Shown: positions 1 to 8,795, numbered from the stretch's first letter. The stretch is DNA of 64,000 nucleotides from Paucisalibacillus globulus (GCF_900184735.1 NZ_LT855386.1:615476-679475); one strand, 5' to 3'. A program made the numbers and translations. The notes: generated from the letters alone by a model not told the origin.

Positions 1-2016
1 TGGAATGATGCTTTTACCGTTCTAACCTTACGAGCACCAGATGAAGGATATAACATCGATGAGGAATATGAAATCATCATTACAAAAGAAGTTCTAACCG
101 CCAGTGGAGAAAAACTTCCTAAAACATTTAAACACCAATTTACTGCCATGGCTAACTTACCAACAATCAAAGATCAAAAGCAACTTGTTACACTATTAAA
201 AGAACGAATGAAAGAGGAAAATAGAGGTATTAACTTATTTAACAGTGATGCACAAGAAGATTCTGCTATGGAAACAGCCGAGTCATCGAATGATAGTTCT
301 GCTGGAGGAGACGGTACTTCCTCTACCAATGTTCAAGTTCAGGGTATTGATGAAGCAGACATTATTAAGACAGATGGTAAATCTATTTTCTTTGTACGTG
401 ACGGAGATATTGTGATTACCTCAACAGAAAAAGAAAATAGTTCTATACTGAGTAAAATAAAGGTTGATAATTTTTACCCACAAGAAATTTATGTGCAAGA
501 TGATTTATTAATTACAATTGGTCAAACGTCTGAACCACTAAGAGAAGTTAAGAAGTCAGAGTCGAAAGACGAAATCGGAATTCCAGAACCAATTTATTAT
601 AATCAAACTACAATCTTATTTTATGATATAAAGAATCCAAGTGAACCAAAGCAAATTCGGGAAGTCAGTCAAGAAGGAAGTTACCATACATCTAGAATCC
701 TGGATGGCTATCTGTATTTAATCGCAAACGAATATCCACCCTTCCATATATTACGTTCCGATGAGGATGTTGAAGTAAGACCATTTATAAAAGACACGGT
801 TGTTAGTGACGAAAGTATGCCAGTTGACTTTGATGATATGTATTTCTTCCCAGAAAGTAAGGAAGAACAATTTCTTATATTAACTTCGATTGATCTAAGC
901 AATATGGAAAAAGAAGCAAATATGGAAACATATCTTGGGGCTTCCAACCAAATATATATGTCACATGACAATCTTTATGTAGCGGTCAACAAATATAAGG
1001 AACTGGAAGAATCAGATACAGAATCTAAAGAAGCAGAAACAAGTGAACTAGTAATGGACATCGCTATCTGGCGCCCACAAGATGTGGATACGGAAATCAG
1101 CCAGTTCAGAGTAGAGAATGGTTCCCTGACATATAATGCCTCTACATTGGTCAATGGTACTTTGATTAATCAGTTTGCGATGGACGAGAGAAATGATACG
1201 TTCCGTGTGGCAACTACTAAAGGTGGTACTTGGGATGAAGAAAATCTATCCACGAACAATTTATATACCTTTGATATCAACTTAAAACCACTTGGATCTG
1301 TCGAGGGACTTGCTGAAGGGGAACGAATTTATAGTGTCCGTTTTATGGATAACGTGGCATATATGGTAACATTTAAAGAAGTCGATCCATTATTTGTAAT
1401 TGATTTAGAGAACCCAGAAAAACCTACTGTCCTAGGTGAGTTAAAAATCCCAGGCTTTAGTAACTATCTCCATCCACTCGATGAGAATCATGTCATCGGT
1501 TTTGGGCAAAACACCAAACTTATTGAAGAAAAAGGAAATAGTGAACCTAGGGTACAAACCGATGGTATCAAAATATCTATCTTTGATGTTAGTGACCCAA
1601 CCAATCCGAAAGAAAAGTATTCAGAAGTTATTGGTCAAGGTTGGTCCTACTCGGAATTACTGTATAATCACAAAGTGTTATTTAAGCATCCAACTGAGAA
1701 TCTGTTTGGGTTCCCAGCTGTACTAACCGAAACCAAAACAGTACGGAAAGATGATATCACTTATGAAGAAGATAGAGTTATTTTTGAAGGGGCACTTCTA
1801 TATGAAATTACACCTGAGGGAATTAAATTATTGGATACTATTACACACCAGGGTGATTTTGAGGAACATCCAGAATGGCACTCCGAAATACGAAGAATGG
1901 TTTCTGTAGATGATACAATCTACACCTTCTCTTTGGATAAAATGAAGATTTACGATATGAATCAAAAGCAAATAATAAAAACAGTTGAATTACCGGAGTT
2001 GTCTTTTGAATATTGA
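1..2016 (+). CDS. Secreted beta-propeller domain protein, 5' end outside window
   Basis: The frame is already open at base 1 and stays open for 49 codons before the internal ATG at 148, so the gene begins upstream of the window and 671 codons are visible. Bases 343-378 encode GIDEADIIKTDG, a signature of the extracellular beta-propeller family (Pfam Beta_propel). Many short beta-strand repeats follow, with phrases such as FVIDLENPEKP and IFDVSDPTNP that resemble successive propeller blades. The residues before 148 look like the end of an Ig-like domain (inference). The protein is probably exported and surface-attached, but its signal peptide is not in view and its ligand is unknown. The 148 ATG has no good ribosome binding site and is not taken as the start. 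A strong hairpin terminator follows the stop. Confidence 0.8.
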   Translation, partial: WNDAFTVLTLRAPDEGYNIDEEYEIIITKEVLTASGEKLPKTFKHQFTAMANLPTIKDQKQLVTLLKERMKEENRGINLFNSDAQEDSAMETAESSNDSSAGGDGTSSTNVQVQGIDEADIIKTDGKSIFFVRDGDIVITSTEKENSSILSKIKVDNFYPQEIYVQDDLLITIGQTSEPLREVKKSESKDEIGIPEPIYYNQTTILFYDIKNPSEPKQIREVSQEGSYHTSRILDGYLYLIANEYPPFHILRSDEDVEVRPFIKDTVVSDESMPVDFDDMYFFPESKEEQFLILTSIDLSNMEKEANMETYLGASNQIYMSHDNLYVAVNKYKELEESDTESKEAETSELVMDIAIWRPQDVDTEISQFRVENGSLTYNASTLVNGTLINQFAMDERNDTFRVATTKGGTWDEENLSTNNLYTFDINLKPLGSVEGLAEGERIYSVRFMDNVAYMVTFKEVDPLFVIDLENPEKPTVLGELKIPGFSNYLHPLDENHVIGFGQNTKLIEEKGNSEPRVQTDGIKISIFDVSDPTNPKEKYSEVIGQGWSYSELLYNHKVLFKHPTENLFGFPAVLTETKTVRKDDITYEEDRVIFEGALLYEITPEGIKLLDTITHQGDFEEHPEWHSEIRRMVSVDDTIYTFSLDKMKIYDMNQKQIIKTVELPELSFEY

Positions 2017-2023
2017 TCTAGTA

Positions 2024-2053
2024 AGAGAATGCTTACAAGCATTCTCTTTTTTT
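2024..2053 (+). terminator. Rho-independent terminator of the beta-propeller gene
   Basis: An 11-bp stem (AGAGAATGCTT paired with AAGCATTCTCT) is followed by a run of T residues, 8 bases after the stop codon. Confidence 0.85.
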
Positions 2054-2183
2054 ATGTTAGTCATCATCTACCATAATTGAAGACCAAATTTCTCGATATA
2101 TTCAGGAATGCCAACTTTTTGTCATTATTCCCTCCTCTAATTCATATACTTTTGTACAAGCGATTTCTTTAGGGGGATATCAT

Positions 2184-2372
2184 ATGCTAATAAACGAATT
2201 AATCTCTGACTATGAAACTAATCGTAAGGAAGCACCTAAAACACTAAATGACATATTAGATTACTACCAAAAGAAATATATCGCTGGTGAGATCGATATT
2301 AAATTTTACCGTGATATTTATAACTTCCTCCATCAACAAGGAGCGACATCTGCTCATGAATATGTCTACTAA
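2184..2372 (+). CDS. yppF: YppF-like small protein
   Basis: 62 residues, mostly helical and charged. The length and the pattern (short N-terminal helix, then a segment around YIAGEIDIKFYRDIYNFL and a GA-containing tail) fit the YppF family of Bacillaceae, whose function is unknown. The start is an ATG preceded by AGGGGGAT at 2171-2178. It has its own terminator overlapping the stop codon, so it looks monocistronic. The family assignment rests on recalled similarity and is moderately sure. That it is a real gene is well supported by the ribosome binding site and terminator. Confidence 0.65.
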   Translation: MLINELISDYETNRKEAPKTLNDILDYYQKKYIAGEIDIKFYRDIYNFLHQQGATSAHEYVY

Positions 2373-2398
2373 AGTCCTAACCTAGGGCTTTTTCTTTT
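2371..2398 (+). terminator. Terminator after the YppF-like gene
   Basis: A 9-bp stem with one G-T pair (AAAGTCCTA / TAGGGCTTT), a 3-base loop and a T-rich tail. It overlaps the stop codon of the small gene. Confidence 0.7.
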
Positions 2399-2504
2399 GG
2401 AGAAAAAACCACATACCTATCACACTTATTCTAATGTTCTCCACATGGATTCCACACAATTGGGAAAAATGGATAAGGAATTCATTTTAGGGAGGCTTTC
2501 TGAA

Positions 2505-3371
2505 ATGGCTACAAACAAAGAACCAAAGACTCCACCACCCCAGGAACAAAAAATACAACCAGGCATTGAATCCCAAATGCAGCCTGAACCAGAATATATC
2601 CGCAAAAATTACCAAGGTAGTAGTAAACTAAAAGGAAAAACTGCTCTCATTACTGGTGGTGATAGTGGTATTGGACGTGCCATAAGTGTTCATTTTGCAA
2701 AAGAAGGTGCCAATATAGCCATTGTCTATTTGAATGAGGATGGTGATGCAGAAGTAACGAAACGTATAGTCGAAGAAGCCGGACAGAAATGCTTATTAAT
2801 CCCCGGCGATATAGGTGATCCCGATTTTTGTCATGAAACAATCGCACAAATACTGGACCAGTTTAACCAAATTGATATCCTAGTGAATAATGCAGCTGAA
2901 CAACATCCTCAAAGCTACTTTCTAAATATATCCAAGCTCCAATTAGAAAATACGTTTAAAACCAATATATTTGGAATGTTCTACTTAACTCAAGCTGTAT
3001 TACCTCATATGAAACAGGGCAGTACGATTATAAATACAACATCAATTACTGCCTATGAAGGACATAAGGATTTAATTGATTATAGTGCTACTAAAGGTGC
3101 AGTTACCAGTTTTACCCGTTCTCTTTCTGCTTCCTTGGTTGGGAAAGGTATTCGTGTAAATGCAGTTGCACCAGGACCTATCTGGACACCATTAATCCCT
3201 TCCACCTTTAACGCTAAACAAGTGGACACATTTGGTTCCAACACTCCCATGAAACGGATGGGACAACCAAAAGAACTTGGACCAGCTTATGTCTATTTGG
3301 CAAGCGATGATTCTAGTTATGTAACTGGACAAGTCATCCATATAAATGGTGGAACAATTGTAAACGGATAA
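2505..3371 (+). CDS. SDR family oxidoreductase (YhdF-like)
   Basis: A short-chain dehydrogenase/reductase of 288 residues. The NAD(P)-binding motif TGGDSGIGRA lies near residues 50-60, the NNAA motif follows, and the catalytic Tyr-Lys pair is seen as YSATK. The C-terminal GGTIVNG is typical of the family. The proline-rich N-terminal lead (PKTPPPQEQKIQPG) before the Rossmann fold matches the YhdF/YdaD subgroup of Bacillus, some of which are general-stress proteins; the substrate is unknown. The frame also extends upstream to a TTG at 2397, but that codon lies in the preceding terminator and has no ribosome binding site. The ATG at 2505 has GGGAGGC about 8 bases upstream and gives the family's usual length, so it is chosen. 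Confidence 0.85.
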   Translation: MATNKEPKTPPPQEQKIQPGIESQMQPEPEYIRKNYQGSSKLKGKTALITGGDSGIGRAISVHFAKEGANIAIVYLNEDGDAEVTKRIVEEAGQKCLLIPGDIGDPDFCHETIAQILDQFNQIDILVNNAAEQHPQSYFLNISKLQLENTFKTNIFGMFYLTQAVLPHMKQGSTIINTTSITAYEGHKDLIDYSATKGAVTSFTRSLSASLVGKGIRVNAVAPGPIWTPLIPSTFNAKQVDTFGSNTPMKRMGQPKELGPAYVYLASDDSSYVTGQVIHINGGTIVNG

Positions 3372-3374
3372 ATG

Positions 3375-3411
3375 GAAACCAGCTATTAGACCTCCTCTAA
3401 TGGCTGGTTTC
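3375..3411. terminator. Bidirectional terminator between SDR and Nudix genes
   Basis: GAAACCAGCTATTAG pairs almost perfectly with CTAATGGCTGGTTTC around a 7-base loop. It sits between two convergent genes and overlaps the last codons of the Nudix gene. Confidence 0.7.
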
Positions 3412-3796
3412 TGATTATATTCTCCATTATTTTCTGGTCTTCTGGATATACATGTTCTAGATTCTTGATGTCTGATAATGATTTCCAGGCTGCTTCCTCA
3501 ATTAGAAAATCGGGATCGTTAATCCCACTACTTTCACCAATCTTTTCTACTAAAAAATAATATGTTTTTACTGCAATACCTTTTATCTCTGTTTCTTTTG
3601 CAAATAATTCTTGTTTAATTTGTACCGTATAACCGGTTTCCTCTTTTAATTCACGTATACAGCACGCTTCTGGGGTTTCGCCTTCTTCTATGCCACCAGA
3701 GGGAATTGCCCATGCATTTGATTCTTTTCCACGTACCATTAATACCGCATTGTCTTCATTTATACATATACCAGCTGCACCATGCCATTCCTTCAT
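3386..3796 (-). CDS. Nudix hydrolase
   Basis: 136 residues with a complete Nudix box, GGIEEGETPEACCIRELKEETGY at about residues 34-56, which supplies the metal-binding REXXEE glutamates. Family members hydrolyse nucleoside diphosphates linked to another moiety; the substrate cannot be read from this sequence. The N-terminal WHGAAGICINEDNAVLMVRG is the usual first strand pair of the fold. The ATG is preceded by AGGAGGAAATAC. The gene is convergent with the SDR gene and shares its terminator hairpin. It stands alone, since the next 500 bases upstream are repeat sequence. Confidence 0.85.
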   Translation of the reverse strand: MKEWHGAAGICINEDNAVLMVRGKESNAWAIPSGGIEEGETPEACCIRELKEETGYTVQIKQELFAKETEIKGIAVKTYYFLVEKIGESSGINDPDFLIEEAAWKSLSDIKNLEHVYPEDQKIMENIIRNQPLEEV

Positions 3797-3884
3797 GTAT
3801 TTCCTCCTCTTTTTTATTCTTGGTCATCTGAAATTAATTAAATATCCAATTAAAGGTTTATCAAATAGGCTATTTTTGTACGGT

Positions 3885-4287
3885 TGTTGTCATTTTACAG
3901 AAACTGTGCGGTAACTAGTTTAATTACAAAAGAATTAGTTATTGGGTATAACAGTATGACACCGCTCCGGCAGAATAGATTCTAATTAATGTTAGAGGTT
4001 AAATTATGTATTTTAATAATAAGATGCAATTAATTTTATTCATTTCCTTCTTACTAGCGAAGGAAATACACGGAGACTCCTGCGGGAGGATAGGCATCGG
4101 TGAGACCCCGGAAGAGCTTTAGCTCTGAGGAGGCTCACCAGTCGCCCGCGGCAAGGTAGACACTGTGAGGTCTTTTCGAACAGATGTCGCCCCTGTGCTG
4201 GCAGTAAAAGCGGAGTGTATTTCCGTAGCGGGTATGTTGCTCCATAATAAATTATTAGCAGCACAGTTCCTATCTACTATCTGTTAG
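3885..4287. repeat. Composite GC-rich element, copy I (truncated)
   Basis: This fills most of the gene-free stretch 3797-4331. The left outer arm AGAAACTGTGCGGTAACT (3899-3916) and the right outer arm GCACAGTTCC (4261-4270) are roughly inverted. Inside are a remnant of module B (GACACCGCTCCGGCAGAATA, 3958-3977) and a full module A (about 4055-4240) bounded by the inverted pair GGAAATACAC (4061-4070) and GTGTATTTCC (4215-4224). Module A carries an insert of about 70 bp (4145-4213) between CCCGCGG and AAAGCGGAGT that copies II and III lack in their A modules. Related copies lie at 38957-39560, 62495-63008 and 63869 onward. An open frame at 4040-4264 on the minus strand is a by-product of the repeat and is not called. 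Confidence 0.85.
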
Positions 4288-4331
4288 ACAAAACTATCCA
4301 GCAAAAACAGTAACCTTTCAGAAAACAGCCA

Positions 4332-4838
4332 TTAAATATAATCAAATATCCTTATATCAACCTCATCTATAGCTCCAATATCTGTTTCTAAATCCCACAA
4401 CATAATCTTTGAAATTTCATCATTATCACGAAATGGCATGAGTTCGTCTATATTGGAGAAATAAACTGGATTATATTTGATTTCCTTATTCATTATTTTT
4501 TCAGTTTTTAATAGCCCGATAAAATCCATATCCGTTACTTTTTGTCCGGTTTCTTCATAAAGTTCTCGTTTTGCACATTGCAAGGGGGTTTCTGTTCCCT
4601 CTCTGCTCCCAGCTGGTATTTCCCATTGTTCGCGCCACTTATTGTAACAAAGAAGGTATTTTCCTTTACACTGAATGACCGCAAATGATCCTGCAATTGG
4701 CTGGAACTTATTCATATTTGCTTCCTTCTCAAATATGAAATCCCGAAAAATTAATCCATTATTTTTAGTTTGGATCTTCTCTTTCCCGGACTTACTTCTT
4801 ATAGGATCATGACTTGCTAACTGTTGTTGTTTATTCAC
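4332..4838 (-). CDS. Nudix hydrolase, possible N-terminal extension
   Basis: A second Nudix protein, 168 residues from a GTG start. The Nudix box GSREGTETPLQCAKRELYEETGQ has the G-x5-E-x7-REL-x-EE-x-G spacing. The core domain begins near residue 42 (MNKFQPIAG), where an internal ATG has GAAGGAAG upstream and would give a 127-residue protein of normal family size. The GTG at 4838 has a weaker AGGGGCGG site. The 41 residues ahead of the core are charged and have no recognised motif. The gene lies 12 bases after a lipoprotein gene and is probably co-transcribed with it. Substrate unknown; which start is used is uncertain. Confidence 0.8.
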   Translation of the reverse strand: MNKQQQLASHDPIRSKSGKEKIQTKNNGLIFRDFIFEKEANMNKFQPIAGSFAVIQCKGKYLLCYNKWREQWEIPAGSREGTETPLQCAKRELYEETGQKVTDMDFIGLLKTEKIMNKEIKYNPVYFSNIDELMPFRDNDEISKIMLWDLETDIGAIDEVDIRIFDYI

Positions 4839-4850
4839 AAGAATCCGCCC

Positions 4851-5348
4851 CTATTTACTATCTTCTTTATGCTTATCAAAATACTGTAGCCACTTCAAAA
4901 GCTCATTTTCCCAATTTGGTTCGATTGAGAATTCAATAGTTTTGAGTTGTTGATTATCCAAATAGAGTTGCTCCGTCCAGATTTTATCTTGTTTTCTTTG
5001 GTTATATGTAATGGTGTTAAGATACTTTTCCTGTAAGATATGGTTATCTTCCATATTAATGAAAAAGACGTAAAAGCCATTTTTTAACGCATGTATCAAA
5101 TCGTCCCTTGTAATCTTATCAATATAATTTGGTTCAATAATGATTAGATTACTTTCCTTTAAATCTATGTTTATAGTGGAAGGATTCTCAAATTCTATCT
5201 CTAACTTTTCAAGTTCTGCAACTATTTTTTCTTGATTACCAATATACTGAATGCCTGAAGACAATAGTTTTTCGCTTTCCTCTTCTTTTGGTGTACATGC
5301 AATTAATAGAAAAAGTGCTAGAATTCCAAGCATATGTTTTAGCTTCAA
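4851..5348 (-). CDS. Putative lipoprotein of unknown function
   Basis: 165 residues from a TTG at 5348, preceded by AAGGAGG at normal spacing. The frame runs 13 codons further upstream to 5387, but that start has no ribosome binding site and would spoil the signal peptide. The N-terminus is a lipoprotein signal: basic residues, a hydrophobic stretch LGILALFLLIA and a lipobox cysteine (LLIAC). The mature part is acidic and unrecognised, with an ESNLIIIEPNYIDK segment and a Trp-rich end. It is probably anchored to the outer face of the membrane. The downstream Nudix gene follows after 12 bases, so the two likely form one transcript. Function unknown. Confidence 0.7.
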   Translation of the reverse strand: MKLKHMLGILALFLLIACTPKEEESEKLLSSGIQYIGNQEKIVAELEKLEIEFENPSTINIDLKESNLIIIEPNYIDKITRDDLIHALKNGFYVFFINMEDNHILQEKYLNTITYNQRKQDKIWTEQLYLDNQQLKTIEFSIEPNWENELLKWLQYFDKHKEDSK

Positions 5349-5374
5349 CAGGCAATCCTCCTTAATAGTATAAA

Positions 5375-5407
5375 AAATGACTATCAAAATTTACATGATA
5401 GTCATTT
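5375..5407 (-). terminator. Terminator of the DUF1801 gene
   Basis: A perfect 12-bp stem (AAATGACTATCA / TGATAGTCATTT). On the minus strand it is followed by a T run. It separates the DUF1801 gene from the lipoprotein gene. Confidence 0.8.
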
Positions 5408-5414
5408 ATACGTA

Positions 5415-5843
5415 TTAATCTGTTCCCTCTGGATAGGTTTCTCTTAAAAACTTGATGGATTGTTTTATCATTGCTTTCATAACATCTACGTCCACATCAG
5501 CAATCTTGTTAATATAGACACATGCTTTTCCAGTAGTATGTTTTCCAAATTCCTTTAGCAATTCCTCGCGTTCAGGGTCTCCAGTTGCAAAATAAAGACT
5601 AATTTTTGCCTTACGCGGAGAGAATCCTACAAGCGGTGCATCTCCTTCGTGACCGGAAGCGTATTTATAATGATAGGACCCAAATCCAATAATACTTGGT
5701 CCCCACATCTTGGCTGGATAACCTGATGTTTCCGTGAAGATATCTAACAACTTATAGGCATCATCTTTTTTCTTTGGATTTTCAACGGTTTCAATAAATT
5801 CTATGACACTACTATCATTTTCTTTGGTTTTTAATTCATACAT
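5415..5843 (-). CDS. DUF1801 domain protein
   Basis: 142 residues from the ATG at 5843, which has AGGGGTGG six bases upstream; the open frame also includes a GTG three codons earlier. The sequence fits the DUF1801 (YdhG-like) family: an N-terminal helical part with YKLLDIFTETSGYPAKMWG, the core motif IIGFGSYHYKYASGHEGDAPLVGFSPRK, and KACVYINKIADVD near the C-terminus. Members are small soluble proteins of unknown biochemical role. It has its own terminator and is apparently monocistronic. Confidence 0.8.
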   Translation of the reverse strand: MYELKTKENDSSVIEFIETVENPKKKDDAYKLLDIFTETSGYPAKMWGPSIIGFGSYHYKYASGHEGDAPLVGFSPRKAKISLYFATGDPEREELLKEFGKHTTGKACVYINKIADVDVDVMKAMIKQSIKFLRETYPEGTD

Positions 5844-5906
5844 ACAAACCACCCCTTTTATTTTACAGTATAGCCTCGCACATCACTGTCTTATTCTGTT
5901 CCTTCA

Positions 5907-7082
5907 TTAATTTTCTGAAGGATTTATAGAAACATACCCTGTTTCCTCAATAATAAATTGCCCCTGTTCTGAGAGAATCCACTCAATAAAAGGTTCGATA
6001 TTCGGATTCTGACTTCCTGCCGTGACAACATAAAATTCGGAAGTAATCGGATATTCCCCACTTTTGATCGTCTCTACTGTTGGGACTACACCATCAATAG
6101 CAAGGTGACGAATTGCATTATTTTGAACCATCTCATTAGAGAAAAATCGGAATGTATACCCAATGGCATTTTTATAGTTCTTATAGGCTGCAGTTTCTTC
6201 TATTATACCACCCATCAAGTTAACAATGTCCTCCGATGGTGCTTCCATGATTGGTGTATCACCCATTAAATTTTCAAGTGCTGTCTGGCTTCCACTATCA
6301 GCTGGTCTTTGGAAAGCTCGGATGGAATCGTTAGAACCACCAACCTCTTTCCAATTCGTTATGTTACCAGCGTAAATATCCTTAATTTGATCTAACGTTA
6401 AATCACTGACTTCATTCTTGGAATTTACAAAGAACACAAAAGCCTCTATTCCTATCGGTGTGAGCTCTAATTCTACACCTCTATTTTTGGCACGATTTAT
6501 TTGCGCTTTAGATGGAGCTGCAGCAAATATAATATCTACTTCGCCACTAATTAATGAATCATAAGCTACTTGAGTTGTATTAGACATTACCTCACTTGCG
6601 TATACGTCATACCCTTTTTCTGGGTAAGTAGCCTGTGCAAACGCAGCATAGATTGGATACAAGGCAGTAGCCCCATCCATTATAGGGAGTTCACCCTCCA
6701 TCTTGAATATAGCAGGTTCATCAAGCTTCACTGCCTTGGTATCCTCAGCAAAAGGTTGATATTCAAACAGATCGACATCACCATTACCAATCGTGGGGAT
6801 ACTTCTATCATAGGCACTAATCACCTCATGAACAGCGATAGCGAGTATGGCAATTATAATACACCCATATACAGTCCGCCTTAGCACCTGTCCTTTTAAT
6901 AATGGAAAGAAGCCATTGAAGACGAAAAACAAGAAAACAAGTGCAACCGTAATAAGAAAGGGCATATAAAACTTTTGCACTCCAAATAGTAAAGTAGCTA
7001 TACTACCAATAAAAGTAAATAACCCTACCACACCACTAATTAATAAAAATAATAATATCCGAACCCCTACACTTTTTTTCAT
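5907..7082 (-). CDS. Membrane-tethered PstS-like substrate-binding protein
   Basis: 391 residues. Three hydrophobic segments lie within the first 90 residues (about 8-30, 38-60 and 68-90). A periplasmic-binding-protein domain of the PstS type follows: PIMDGATALYPIYAAFAQ, then SLISGEVDIIFAAAPS, DLTLDQIKDIYAGNITNWKEVGG, and FQRPADSGSQTALENLMG. The last motif corresponds to the phosphate-binding loop of PstS (family knowledge). Ordinary PstS proteins are lipoproteins beside pstCAB; here there is no lipobox, no transporter neighbour, and a multi-span anchor instead. The protein may sense or capture phosphate or another anion outside the membrane (inference). The ATG has AAAGGAGC upstream. Confidence 0.75.
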   Translation of the reverse strand: MKKSVGVRILLFLLISGVVGLFTFIGSIATLLFGVQKFYMPFLITVALVFLFFVFNGFFPLLKGQVLRRTVYGCIIIAILAIAVHEVISAYDRSIPTIGNGDVDLFEYQPFAEDTKAVKLDEPAIFKMEGELPIMDGATALYPIYAAFAQATYPEKGYDVYASEVMSNTTQVAYDSLISGEVDIIFAAAPSKAQINRAKNRGVELELTPIGIEAFVFFVNSKNEVSDLTLDQIKDIYAGNITNWKEVGGSNDSIRAFQRPADSGSQTALENLMGDTPIMEAPSEDIVNLMGGIIEETAAYKNYKNAIGYTFRFFSNEMVQNNAIRHLAIDGVVPTVETIKSGEYPITSEFYVVTAGSQNPNIEPFIEWILSEQGQFIIEETGYVSINPSEN

Positions 7083-7249
7083 GTTTACTTGCTCCTTTGG
7101 ATGCTATTTCGAACTAGCCTATCTTACTATCAAGATCAATCGATTTTGCAACTATACCCATCCCTTTATCCTATGGGTATAAAAAATAACTAATCTTTAA
7201 GAAACATAATTTTCCATTTAATTGTACCTAATATTCTAAATTGTTACAA

Positions 7250-7286
7250 CCAAAAAAAGTAGCATTAGAACTCACTCTAATGCTAC
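7250..7286 (-). terminator. Terminator of the amylase-like gene
   Basis: An 11-bp stem (GTAGCATTAGA / TCTAATGCTAC) at 7259-7286. On the minus strand it is followed by seven T residues. Confidence 0.85.
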
Positions 7287-7298
7287 AGAAGTTTGTAA

Positions 7299-8795
7299 TT
7301 ATTTAGCCTCACGTTTTTTTTGTTTTCTACTTAAATAAACAATTGCCCCTATAAATAACACAAGAACTACAACGATTGGAGTAATAAACATCCAATTCAA
7401 ACCGGAATTTTCTTCAATAATATAAACATCGGCAGATTCTCTAGCGAGCGCAACTTTATATTCGCCATTTGATGTCTCACGAACTAAATCATCACCTAGG
7501 AGACCGCGCAATTGTAAATCCGGTTCTAGATCAGTTATGTTAACCCTTCTTGATTCACTATCATTATTTATCGCAATATACATTGTTTCATCTTCATAGG
7601 TGCGCTTAAACAGGCTCATTCCTTGATCTGAACCAACAAGCTCAAAATCACCGTATTGTAATACCGGAAACTTTCCTCGTAGTGCCAATACCTTTGAAAA
7701 GACTTCTTCTAAATCTTGATCACCACTGTTAAAGTTCACTAATTGCTGAGCCTGTTCTATTCCTGATCCGTACATTGGAATATCTGAACCTTGAAACAGC
7801 GAAGGAACACCTGGAGTTGTCAAAAGATAGACAAGTGCTAGATTCCATGTATTCACATCATCACGCTTATTTTCAGCCGCGATTTGTGTAAAACGGTCCA
7901 TTGATTTGTTATCTACGTAGATAAGTCCACCCTCACCACCAAGTTCTTCCCATTTCTCATAGATATTTCGTACAGGAGTATCAGCTTTAGCAAATACATC
8001 CACAATAGCATGAGATAGGGCTTGATTTTCTACAACATCAATAGTCGGCATATTTTGTAATTCAGAAGGAACCTCTTCAGAGATAGTATCTGCTATTACA
8101 TACATGTCTGGCTTAGCTGCCTTTAATTCTGTTGTTAGTGATTGAATAAATTCTACGGATGATTGATCAGCCGCATGTAATACAAATCCATCCACATTAC
8201 TTTCATTCAACCAAAACTTCGCAACATCAATTAACATTTCACTAACTTCGGGGTTATCTTGATTCAATACTGAAACATTCTCTAGCCAAGGCTCTTCTGC
8301 AGTATTAATCTGTGCATCTTGAAGAAGCCAGTCTTGCTTTTCTGAATCAGATACAATCGGATGGCTTTCAGCTACATAATTAGTAACAAGTTCAAGAATG
8401 ACCTTCATATCCCGGTTATGTGCTTCTTTAACTAGAGTTTGTAAATCTTCCATGCTACCAAGTTGCTCGTCTATAGAATAGAAATCTTCAACCCAATATC
8501 CATGATATCCATCTGTAGCATTTTCCATAATAGGCGAAAGTGAGATGGCAGTGAATCCTAAATCTTTAAAATCATCTAGCTTTAACGTAATCCCCTCTAA
8601 ATCACCCCCATGATATGCATAAGGGTCATCTATCCTGACCTGTTCACTAAATGCCTGGTTACCATTGTTATAGCGGTCTACCAAAATATTATAAATTATT
8701 TCTTCTTGAATAGGATTGTCCTCTGCAAAGCTAACTGCTGGATATGTACTCATCAATAACAGTATCGCTAAAAATAATATTGAAATTCTTTTCAT
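7299..8795 (-). CDS. Membrane-anchored alpha-amylase-like protein, catalytic residues lost
   Basis: 498 residues with a signal peptide (1-24), a GH13-type TIM-barrel domain (about 30-385), a C-terminal beta domain and a C-terminal membrane anchor (about 468-488) followed by basic residues. The fold is clear: YNILVDRYNNG, AYHGGDLEGI, GYHGYWVEDFY and TTPGVPSLFQGSDIPMYG are all in place. The active-site regions are not. Region II reads DGFVLHAADQ where family enzymes have G-F-R-x-D (His207 replaces the nucleophile and Val205 the Arg). Region III reads YVIADT (Asp236 replaces the acid Glu). Region IV reads VDNKSM (Lys-Ser replaces His-Asp). Catalysis is therefore unlikely; binding of surface or cell-wall glucan is an inference. 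The ATG is preceded by GGAGGACATAGA. The frame is intact, so it is not a decayed gene. Confidence 0.8.
   Translation of the reverse strand: MKRISILFLAILLLMSTYPAVSFAEDNPIQEEIIYNILVDRYNNGNQAFSEQVRIDDPYAYHGGDLEGITLKLDDFKDLGFTAISLSPIMENATDGYHGYWVEDFYSIDEQLGSMEDLQTLVKEAHNRDMKVILELVTNYVAESHPIVSDSEKQDWLLQDAQINTAEEPWLENVSVLNQDNPEVSEMLIDVAKFWLNESNVDGFVLHAADQSSVEFIQSLTTELKAAKPDMYVIADTISEEVPSELQNMPTIDVVENQALSHAIVDVFAKADTPVRNIYEKWEELGGEGGLIYVDNKSMDRFTQIAAENKRDDVNTWNLALVYLLTTPGVPSLFQGSDIPMYGSGIEQAQQLVNFNSGDQDLEEVFSKVLALRGKFPVLQYGDFELVGSDQGMSLFKRTYEDETMYIAINNDSESRRVNITDLEPDLQLRGLLGDDLVRETSNGEYKVALARESADVYIIEENSGLNWMFITPIVVVLVLFIGAIVYLSRKQKKREAK

Noticed and set aside
2100..2145. Minus-strand ribosome-binding-site-like GAGGAGGG followed by a seven-codon frame
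   Set aside because: Too short, with no sign of a product; likely chance or a remnant.
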